Positions 58,720-64,000 of a DNA stretch of 64,000 nt are shown piece after piece; positions within the stretch are counted from its first letter, which is position 1; the number at the start of each line of letters is the position of its first letter. Under the pieces are notes generated by a model. The model had not been told where the DNA came from. It saw only the letters and a list, made by a program, of their open reading frames with translations, and did not search any database. The position numbers and the translations under genes were made by a program. Origin of the DNA: a virus; IMG/VR virus record IMGVR_UViG_3300024265_000033, positions 57,066 through 121,065 of that record; one strand, 5' to 3'.

Positions 58720-60752
58720 TATTTAGGTCCCTGCCCACGGCCCTGTTTAGCTCCGGGAGTTTTAGGTTTGGCTAATTCTTTGAGTTGTTTTTCTCCTGTA
58801 GTAGCAATTGTGCCGAGCAATTCTTCAATACGGCTAGTTTTTTCTTCCGCCTTCTTGATATCTTTAGTGTGGAAGTTCATTCCAGATCTCCCACCTTGCA
58901 TCATATCATCATACTCTCTGAGAGACTGACTTCTAGCTTTAGACTTTGCCAATTCTTTCTTCAAGGTTTTTTTAATTTCTTCTTGTCGTTTTGGGGTTTG
59001 ACTCGCAATCTCCTTGCCTGTTATTCTTCCCGATTTAATTCTTTCATCTGCCATCTGCTTAGCAGTACTCATTCCGGGAATTATACTAATGACTGCGCTC
59101 AAAATCGTATTTATATTAGTTAATGCACGATTCATTCTTTCCGCAATAGGTACCAATTGACCCCCGAGTTCTTCAGAGCTACTTAATTTGAAAGCTTGTG
59201 TTACAGCAAGAATGTCAGCATTTGAGTCTGCTATGGTTTTTAAGTTGGATATCATTTGTTGCTGGGGAGATTTCATTACTTCGCCCATTTGTTTGGCAAT
59301 AGCTTCTTTTTCAGCCACAGATTGGACTGTTCCACCTTTTTTAGCCATACCCATCGCAGCCAGTGCGGCAGCCGGGTCTTGAATTCCAGTTATTCTAGAA
59401 GCAACTAAACCCTTACCTACAGCTCCCATCCCCTTTGTGGCTTTTTCGAAAGTAGTAGAAATACCTAACATCTTCTTCCTAAAGCCCTCTACTCCTTCTT
59501 CGTCATTAGTAAATCCCAGCCCTGCCCCGGATAATTCTGCCCTATCTTCGGGACTTATGAATTTAGCCATACCCTTATCTAAATTCCCGCCAAAAAGTCC
59601 TTGCTGCATAGCAAATTGAGCACCCCCTATAGAGCCTTGGCCGATTCCTTGAGAAGCCATGGCAGACATAAAGAAAGCAGCTTTTTCTCCAGTAGCTCCT
59701 TTCATGGTTTCATTCAAACCGTTGAATACTTTGGCTGTTTGTTCTGGACCCACACCTTCCATAGTTCCTATGTCGCTCAAAACAGAAAGGGCTGCGTCGT
59801 CGAGTCCCATTCCGTGTTCATTAATATTTGTAAGCATTGAAGACATGGTAGAGAGCCACGGTCCTACTGCGCCCTTCATTTCAGTGCCCATCATGGCAGC
59901 TTGTAATTTGGCAAACGATTTTTGTGCTCCGCCCACACCCATAGTCTGGGTAAGTCCTGCGGCTGCGCCTTGAAACTCTCCGGCCCCTATACCCATAGCC
60001 TTTGCAGCTCTGGCGCGATCTGTAGTAGCTTCTCGGGTACTGCCTCCTCGCCCGAAAATATCCATACCTTGCATCTGTAAATCTCTAAGATTTGAAGAAT
60101 TGATTCCGAGTTGTTGGGCAGGCTTGAACACTCCCGTAGCTTCTTCCCCCCGCATCCCACGACCCATTAGTCCTATTCGAGATTGCTTATTTGCATCAAA
60201 TCTGTTAAAGCCTTTAATCCCTTGGCCTATAGCTAGACCTCCCAGACCAAGCAAACCTCCGCCAAGAAGTCCTCCAGCCATTCCAGCCATGCCTAATCCA
60301 GCACCTCCGATGCCTTTGGCGATTGTGCCCATACCGGGGATTTTTCCCAATAATCCACCGGACCCGCCTTTGAAGCCTTTTCCAAATCTCCCCATGCTGC
60401 CCATGCCGATTTTTCCGCTTGCGCCTTGCACACCGGCAATATCTCGTTCTAGTTTGAGGAGTTGTTTTTTATTGCGAAGTTGTTCTAGACTCTTTTTTCG
60501 AATATCTTCTTGTGAAAGCTTTTGATCTTTCATCTCTTTGGAGATTTTTTTATTTACATTTTCAAGCTCGCCCATGACATTTTTCATGTCTCTTATGGCT
60601 ATCTTAGCTCCCCGGGATACGAATTCTTGAGTTTCTTTGTCAAATAGCTGAACGCTACGCTTGCCGCCAATCTTATCGATCTCACGACTGAGATCCATGA
60701 TATTTTTCTTAAAGCCTCTGGTATCGGCGTTTACTGCAATAGTCTTAGCCAC
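58719..60752 (-). CDS. tail tape measure protein
   Basis: 677 residues. N-terminal coiled coil (about 60-105), then a very Gly/Met-rich hydrophobic stretch (about 110-190; membrane-like GLGMAGMAGGLLGGGLLGLGG in part), a helical middle and a basic Lys-rich C-terminus. The size suggests a moderate tail length. The gene follows the two tail-chaperone frames, the standard position. Confidence 0.85.
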   Translation of the reverse strand: MAKTIAVNADTRGFKKNIMDLSREIDKIGGKRSVQLFDKETQEFVSRGAKIAIRDMKNVMGELENVNKKISKEMKDQKLSQEDIRKKSLEQLRNKKQLLKLERDIAGVQGASGKIGMGSMGRFGKGFKGGSGGLLGKIPGMGTIAKGIGGAGLGMAGMAGGLLGGGLLGLGGLAIGQGIKGFNRFDANKQSRIGLMGRGMRGEEATGVFKPAQQLGINSSNLRDLQMQGMDIFGRGGSTREATTDRARAAKAMGIGAGEFQGAAAGLTQTMGVGGAQKSFAKLQAAMMGTEMKGAVGPWLSTMSSMLTNINEHGMGLDDAALSVLSDIGTMEGVGPEQTAKVFNGLNETMKGATGEKAAFFMSAMASQGIGQGSIGGAQFAMQQGLFGGNLDKGMAKFISPEDRAELSGAGLGFTNDEEGVEGFRKKMLGISTTFEKATKGMGAVGKGLVASRITGIQDPAAALAAMGMAKKGGTVQSVAEKEAIAKQMGEVMKSPQQQMISNLKTIADSNADILAVTQAFKLSSSEELGGQLVPIAERMNRALTNINTILSAVISIIPGMSTAKQMADERIKSGRITGKEIASQTPKRQEEIKKTLKKELAKSKARSQSLREYDDMMQGGRSGMNFHTKDIKKAEEKTSRIEELLGTIATTGEKQLKELAKPKTPGAKQGRGQGPK

Positions 60753-60754
60753 AA

Positions 60755-61168
60755 TTAATCCCCTGTCTTATCTGGCTTGAAATCAAAGTCGGCTTCGGCC
60801 TCTTCTTTGGCCTTAGCTTCCCGCTCTTTCTGGTTTTCTTCAATCATCTTATCCATCCAATCCACATCTGAATCATCAAGTGTGGAACTGATTTTTGCTT
60901 CAAATTCCTCCCGGAAATTCGAGTCCTTCTCTAGTAGTATAGCGTAATACTCGATTAATATATGCTCGTCCGTGTAGCCCTCCCATACCGGGTCCCAAAA
61001 CAATACTCCCCGTTCTTGGCAAATATTATATTTAGCAAATCGGACAAAATCAGACAAGTCAACATCCGACCTATTGGCAGGTTGTTGGGACATGCAATAT
61101 GCCAGATATTTAAGGTTGAAAAAGGGATCTCTTCCTTCCTTATTCTCCTTTTTCTGCTTCTTCTCCAT
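60755..61168 (-). CDS. tail assembly chaperone, downstream frame (T part)
   Basis: 137 residues if started at ATG 61168. It overlaps the upstream chaperone gene by 29 bases in a frame that would need a +1 (or -2) ribosome shift. Near the overlap is GCAGAAAAAGGAGAATAA: the AAA-G could let Lys-tRNA slip +1. Phage tail chaperones are usually made as such G/GT pairs. The protein is helical and acidic at the C-terminus. The weak ribosome site at the ATG favours a frameshift product. Confidence 0.6.
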   Translation of the reverse strand: MEKKQKKENKEGRDPFFNLKYLAYCMSQQPANRSDVDLSDFVRFAKYNICQERGVLFWDPVWEGYTDEHILIEYYAILLEKDSNFREEFEAKISSTLDDSDVDWMDKMIEENQKEREAKAKEEAEADFDFKPDKTGD

Positions 61169-61550
61169 CTTCTTCGTCTTTTCCCCAAACTGTTTCCATC
61201 CAGCTTTCTTGATACTTTTCTACCTCATCGTAGACTTTTTTGACCACATTGAAGTCCTCTAAATCATAGCCATAATCGGCTTCTCTCCACCAAGGGGGAG
61301 TCTCAGAGAGTGTGAATCTGAGGAAGGCGATCATATAATGGAGTTCTAGGACAGAAACGTCCAATGCAAGATCGAGGCCCCCATTTAGCTCAGCTCGCTT
61401 CTTATCGGCTAGGGCCTTTGTTTTTAGGTTTGGAATTTTGAATTTGAAGTCGCCCGAATAGGTTGTACGGGACACTTTTCCCTCTACTTCTACGCTAAAT
61501 TCGTACTCTCTAGAAGGCACGTCTTTTGCCAAGGTCTTTGAATTACTCAT
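61140..61550 (-). CDS. tail assembly chaperone, upstream frame (G part)
   Basis: 136 residues, ATG 61550 behind GAGGAG. Beta-rich N-terminus (YEFSVEVEGKVSRTTYSGDFKF), then helices (LHYMIAFLRFTL) and an acidic end (GKDEEDGEEAEKGE). Position between tube and tape measure and overlap with the next frame identify the tail chaperone G. It is the first minus-strand gene after the plus-strand cassette; a TGTTATAAT promoter lies at 61628-61636. Confidence 0.65.
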   Translation of the reverse strand: MSNSKTLAKDVPSREYEFSVEVEGKVSRTTYSGDFKFKIPNLKTKALADKKRAELNGGLDLALDVSVLELHYMIAFLRFTLSETPPWWREADYGYDLEDFNVVKKVYDEVEKYQESWMETVWGKDEEDGEEAEKGE

Positions 61551-61562
61551 GTTTTCTCCTCT

Positions 61563-61571
61563 ATTATATCA
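61563..61571 (-). promoter_or_regulatory. TGATATAAT box near the chaperone start (weak)
   Basis: Minus strand TGA-TATAAT (61563-61571). The GAGGAG ribosome site overlaps it, so a transcript from it would lack that site. It may be accidental. Confidence 0.25.
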
Positions 61572-61597
61572 ATCTAGTATCTCTATCTATTTCGTAC

Positions 61598-61626
61598 TTG
61601 ACTAATTCAGCCCCTTACGATAATAT
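61598..61626 (+). promoter_or_regulatory. promoter TTGACT-N17-TAATAT for the plus-strand cassette
   Basis: TTGACT (61598-61603), 17 bases, TAATAT (61621-61626). It faces right, toward the cytochrome c cassette, within the 131-base divergent gap. Confidence 0.55.
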
Positions 61627-61627
61627 A

Positions 61628-61636
61628 ATTATAACA
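61628..61636 (-). promoter_or_regulatory. extended -10 promoter TGTTATAAT for the tail operon
   Basis: Minus strand TGT-TATAAT (61628-61636), overlapping back to back with the rightward promoter. The start point would be about 70 bases before the chaperone ATG. Restarts tail transcription after the cassette. Confidence 0.5.
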
Positions 61637-61641
61637 TGTAG

Positions 61642-61669
61642 GAGGGTTTGAGTTGATCGACCCTCAACT
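61642..61669 (+). promoter_or_regulatory. two alternative leader hairpins
   Basis: GAGGGT (61642-61647) can pair with ACCCTC (61660-61665), and AGTTGA (61651-61656) with TCAACT (61664-61669). The two stems share bases and exclude one another. They lie in the leader just before the TTGGAGG ribosome site of the first cassette gene. Confidence 0.35.
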
Positions 61670-61681
61670 TTTGGAGGTAAT

Positions 61682-62068
61682 ATGGACACGTTATTGGCGG
61701 ACCCTATGTTTGCCGCTTTTTGTTATTTTTCGGTCGGAATCCTACTTGGGTACTTTTTTAGGGCTGTCAAAGGGCCTAATTATACCGAGGTAGCCATCAC
61801 TCCTCGGGAGATCAATTTGGAGCGTTTACACGCTATCAAAATCATTCCCAAAGCTGTCGCAGCTTGGGACGGGATAATCAACACTGACATGACCCGGCCA
61901 ATCAATGAGTTTTCTAGTCTTGGCTTGAACATTGATTCTAAATCCTACGCCGCGCTCAGAAGGCAGTTTTCTACAGAAGGCTATCCTTTGGAGTTTTTTC
62001 AGTGTTTCGAAAAGGCAATGGATTTGGGATTGGTCAAATATAGACATCGTCCGCTGAAGAGGGTCTAA
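61682..62068 (+). CDS. membrane-anchored hypothetical protein
   Basis: 128 residues, ATG 61682 behind TTGGAGG. A membrane helix (about 9-28, MFAAFCYFSVGILLGYFF) is followed by a cytoplasmic helical domain. First gene of the plus-strand cassette; the GNAT gene starts at its stop. Function unknown. Confidence 0.65.
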   Translation: MDTLLADPMFAAFCYFSVGILLGYFFRAVKGPNYTEVAITPREINLERLHAIKIIPKAVAAWDGIINTDMTRPINEFSSLGLNIDSKSYAALRRQFSTEGYPLEFFQCFEKAMDLGLVKYRHRPLKRV

Positions 62069-62532
62069 TGAGCGATAAGCTGAAGTTGATAAGAATACAC
62101 CCTGATGATGGAGATCTCTTTCTTCATGTGTACGACTTCGTAGTCGAGCATCACTTTACCCCTAAGCACTTGATTCCAGAAGAAGATTTATTGAAAGAGC
62201 CCTCTATTGTTACTTATTTTGTTCGAGACGAAGAGGGGGAGGGAATTATAGCCACAGCTTCCATGAAGAAATGGTCGCCGACTTTGGTAGAAATGCAGCG
62301 TACAATCGTACACGAAGCTTATAGAGGTTGTGGCTTGGGCAAAAAACTCGCTGTGGCTATGGAAGAAAAAGCCAAAGAAGAAGGGTTCAAGAAGATTTGG
62401 TCTTTTACCTACACCACTAATTTTCCTATGATTTTCATGAGACTGAAGTTGGGCTATGTAGTTGAGGGATTGTTAAGAAATTCTGATGCTCCGGGCATCG
62501 ATGAATATGTACTGGGCAAGGAGATAAAATGA
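62068..62532 (+). CDS. GNAT-family N-acetyltransferase
   Basis: 154 residues. Motif A is RGCGLGKKL (86-94), the acetyl-CoA pyrophosphate loop; flanking elements are IIATASMKKW (60-69) and FTYTTNFPMIFMRLKLGYV (about 109-127; motif B region). It transfers an acetyl group to an amine of unknown target. Overlaps both neighbours, so it is an integral part of the cassette. Confidence 0.85.
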   Translation: MSDKLKLIRIHPDDGDLFLHVYDFVVEHHFTPKHLIPEEDLLKEPSIVTYFVRDEEGEGIIATASMKKWSPTLVEMQRTIVHEAYRGCGLGKKLAVAMEEKAKEEGFKKIWSFTYTTNFPMIFMRLKLGYVVEGLLRNSDAPGIDEYVLGKEIK

Positions 62533-62780
62533 CGAAATTCAATGAACTTTTAGAACTGAAGAAAGAAAAGCACGAAGAACTAGGAGAGGTATTTGTTCTC
62601 TATTCCGAAGAAGATTCAGAGGGACGCGGTGCCTTTTTTGTAGAAGAAAAAACTTATGAGCACGAAACAAAGTCTGGAAAAAGAGTCAACAAAAAATACG
62701 ACTCTGCCGTAGCTATTCGTATCTCAAAAAAGACTGCCAAAAGACTGGCTAATCAAATTTTGAAGGAACTGGAAAAGTGA
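62529..62780 (+). CDS. hypothetical protein
   Basis: 83 residues, highly charged: a helical start (FNELLELKKEKHEEL), a beta middle (EVFVLYSEED, GRGAFFVEEKTYE) and a basic helix at the end (SKKTAKRLANQILKELEK). Overlaps the GNAT gene and, by GTGA, the cytochrome gene. Function unknown. Confidence 0.55.
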   Translation: MTKFNELLELKKEKHEELGEVFVLYSEEDSEGRGAFFVEEKTYEHETKSGKRVNKKYDSAVAIRISKKTAKRLANQILKELEK

Positions 62781-63124
62781 GAGAGTTCTTACCTCTGCTT
62801 TTTGTATCGGCAGTTATTGGTTTTCTTACATTCCAAGAAGTTGTCCTATACGAGTCCACACACTTCGGAGTATCCGAGTCTGCGCCCGCGCCTACATATA
62901 TCAAAGATATCCGACCTCTTTTCAAACGGAGTTGTCTGCCATGCCATGGTCCCGGCACAGGTCGAAATTGGCTCGATTATAATACCGCCTATAAGAAACG
63001 AAAATACATTAAATTCAGAGTCTTGGCTCGAAAAGACATGCCGCCCCTCTATTGGCAAAAACAGCTTTCTGACGAAGAACGTGAATTGATTGGTAAGTGG
63101 GTCGATGAAGGAGCAAAAGAATGA
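62777..63124 (+). CDS. membrane-anchored c-type cytochrome
   Basis: 115 residues from GTG 62777 (GTGA overlap). An N-terminal hydrophobic segment (about 4-23) exports or anchors it. The haem site is CLPCH (C53, C56, H57), with DMPP (M88) as probable sixth ligand. The flanking pattern IRPLFKRSCLPCHGPG, RVLARKDMPP and ERELIGKWVDEGA is that of class I monohaem cytochromes related to the planctomycete-type domain. The haem would be attached in the periplasm by host Ccm proteins. Cytochrome c genes are very unusual in phages. It may divert electrons or shield respiration during infection. Confidence 0.8.
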   Translation: MREFLPLLFVSAVIGFLTFQEVVLYESTHFGVSESAPAPTYIKDIRPLFKRSCLPCHGPGTGRNWLDYNTAYKKRKYIKFRVLARKDMPPLYWQKQLSDEERELIGKWVDEGAKE

Positions 63125-63357
63125 CACGGCTAATATTTGATCGCTGGGGATTCGGGCTTAATCTGTGGATTTGGAAAAAAGTTACGGGAGAAAATCTACC
63201 TTATCATTATGAAGTTCCTTTTTTCTTTATGATTAAATTCAAGTCTTGGGTGCCTTTTTCATTTGGAGTTGTTAAAAAGATACAGGGCAAAAAAGCAGAA
63301 TATATATTTCAATTATTGCATTACCGGATATTTCAAAAGAAATGCTACACAATATAG
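63121..63357 (+). CDS. hypothetical protein
   Basis: 78 residues overlapping the cytochrome gene by four bases. Aromatic- and Lys-rich (FGLNLWIWKKVTG, VPFFFMIKFKSWVPFSFGVV), with a possible membrane-binding middle and a basic end. Last gene of the cassette. No family recognised. Confidence 0.5.
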   Translation: MTRLIFDRWGFGLNLWIWKKVTGENLPYHYEVPFFFMIKFKSWVPFSFGVVKKIQGKKAEYIFQLLHYRIFQKKCYTI

Positions 63358-63365
63358 ATTAAAAT

Positions 63366-63399
63366 GGCCCCGCTAATTCAGACACGAAATAGCGAGGCC
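63366..63399. repeat. inverted repeat, 10-bp arms with one mismatch
   Basis: GGCCCCGCTA (63366-63375) pairs with TAGCGAGGCC (63390-63399) across 14 bases. On the minus strand it is followed by ATTTTAAT. It could end rightward transcripts weakly or a leftward short RNA. Confidence 0.5.
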
Positions 63400-63412
63400 G
63401 GAGGGAGGAGGT

Positions 63413-63455
63413 AAACGCCATGAAGAGCGTTTGCAAGCCCGAAGGCTCTCCTTAA
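63413..63455 (+). other. micro-ORF inside two hairpins, with strong ribosome site
   Basis: An 11-codon frame (63420-63455, MKSVCKPEGSP) follows a GGGAGGAGG site. Its ATG lies in the loop of AAACGC/GCGTTT (63413-63432). A second hairpin AGCC/GGCT (63436-63447) follows. Whether it is translated is unknown. Confidence 0.35.
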
Positions 63456-63470
63456 TTATACCCTAAAACG

Positions 63471-63498
63471 AAAAAAGGGAACCCGAAGGCTCCCTTTT
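63471..63498 (-). terminator. intrinsic terminator after the tail tube gene
   Basis: Minus strand GGGAGCC-TTCG-GGTTCCC (with a UUCG tetraloop) followed by six T. On the plus strand the stem keeps one mismatch and ends TTTT, so it can act both ways. It ends the tube transcript and the plus cassette. Confidence 0.8.
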
Positions 63499-63526
63499 AG
63501 AAGAAATATTCATTAGTTGGATTAAA

Positions 63527-63934
63527 TTATAGTCCGCGACCTTGACGACCTCGGAAGTTCCAAGTTCCCTGCCAAACGCCTCTAGCGTCTACAGAGCCTG
63601 TTCCACCTTCGAATTTAACGCCGCTCATTTCATATTCTACTCGACCGTCGATTCGGTTGAAGACCTCAAAAGTGAGTTCTCCTTGAGTGAGCAATTCGTT
63701 AATGTCCGCTGGATCTAGTCCAAATTCAGAAGCGGCATTGCCGTCGATCTTGAACAAATTGACTGAAAAACTTACAACGTGAGCAGTTTCGGCATGTTCC
63801 GCAACTCGTAAATCATCGAGAACATCGATGGGAGTTAACGTATTTTCTTGTGTAATATTCACTCCGGAAGCGAAGGCGACTTTTACCCCATTCAGCTTGA
63901 CGGATGCTTTTGATCCCGATAATACTTGACTCAT
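63527..63934 (-). CDS. tail tube protein
   Basis: 135 residues, ATG 63934 behind AAGGAG. Beta-rich with the tube pattern: ASVKLNGVKVAFASGVNITQ, HVVSFSVNLFKI, GELTFEVFNRIDGRVEYEMSGV. Forms the inner tube of the contractile tail through which DNA passes. The sheath gene would be expected further right, outside the window. Confidence 0.75.
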   Translation of the reverse strand: MSQVLSGSKASVKLNGVKVAFASGVNITQENTLTPIDVLDDLRVAEHAETAHVVSFSVNLFKIDGNAASEFGLDPADINELLTQGELTFEVFNRIDGRVEYEMSGVKFEGGTGSVDARGVWQGTWNFRGRQGRGL

Positions 63935-63935
63935 T

Positions 63936-64000
63936 TTACTTTCTCCTTAAAACCTTATTAAGCAATTTCTCTACTTGGGGCCAAACCCACCTACCACTCA
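63936..64000 (-). CDS. C-terminal end of an upstream gene (partial)
   Basis: Only the last 20 or so codons are inside the window (ending WVWPQVEKLLNKVLRRK, stop at 63936-63938). It is the only frame open to the edge, and its stop lies just before the tube ATG. Sheath or a connector protein are candidates; too little is visible to decide. Confidence 0.5.
   Translation of the reverse strand, partial: SGRWVWPQVEKLLNKVLRRK

Noticed and set aside
60955-61188. Minus-strand frame reached by a -1 shift from the tail chaperone
   Set aside because: It is an Arg-rich run followed by unremarkable sequence and stops early, while the 60755-61168 frame has chaperone-like composition and full length.
1-64000. 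CRISPR arrays, insertion sequences, retroelements, integrase and canonical tRNA genes
   Set aside because: I saw no regularly spaced repeats, transposase, reverse transcriptase or integrase motifs, and no standard tRNA apart from the tRNA-shaped leader at 27252-27334.

Overview
The window is part of a tailed-bacteriophage genome. The virion genes are those of a contractile-tailed (myovirus-type) phage: tail tube, tape measure, hub, gpV-like spike, gp25-like wedge, baseplate J and a very long fibre block. Genes are packed tightly, with ATGA, TGATG and GTGA start/stop overlaps almost everywhere. The host cannot be named from the sequence. It is probably a diderm bacterium: the phage carries two lipobox proteins, exported lysis proteins, a protein ending in an outer-membrane-like beta segment, and a c-type cytochrome that would need a host haem-attachment machinery.

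Layout. (1) Positions 1-26848, minus strand: early and middle genes. These include an HD/kinase fusion, a histidine-kinase-DHp-like orphan, a PhaR-N-like protein, a methyltransferase, a lytic transglycosylase, a RuvC-like nuclease, two phosphoesterases, the gp46/gp47 nuclease pair, a UvsX-type recombinase, a holin/spanin-like pair, RNA ligase 2, dNMP kinase, a family A DNA polymerase, a primase-helicase fusion, a T5 A1-like phosphoesterase, dUTPase, a B12-type ribonucleotide reductase and GroEL. (2) Positions 26849-27352: a non-coding divergent control region. It holds the groEL promoter, a leftward terminator, repeats, a rightward promoter and, at the predicted start of the rightward transcript, an 83-nt tRNA-shaped element. 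(3) Positions 27353-34663, plus strand: UvsW-like helicase, HAD phosphatase, CYTH protein, ThyX, ATP-dependent DNA ligase, a lipoprotein and small zinc-binding proteins. (4) Positions 34755-61550, minus strand: M15-type peptidase, an array of related adhesins, then baseplate, spike, hub, tape measure and tail-assembly chaperones. (5) Positions 61682-63357, plus strand: a five-gene cassette between the chaperone and tube genes, with its own promoter. It encodes a GNAT acetyltransferase and a membrane-anchored cytochrome c. (6) Positions 63527-64000, minus strand: tail tube and the end of an upstream gene.

How the parts work together. The phage makes its own nucleotides (NrdJ, ThyX, Dut, dNMP kinase), replicates with PolA and a primase-helicase, and recombines with gp46/47, UvsX, UvsW-like and RuvC-like proteins. 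It also carries RNA and DNA ligases and a chaperonin. Lysis functions are scattered across three places. Promoters of the form TTGAC(A/T)-N17-TA(nnn)T recur on both strands, and a TGnTATAAT-type motif recurs ahead of tail genes. The most unusual items are the cytochrome c cassette, the tRNA-shaped leader, a zinc ribbon inserted before motif A of the polymerase, the triplicated adhesin module, a palindromic operator inside a promoter, and an inner-membrane-to-beta-segment protein that could be a new kind of spanin.
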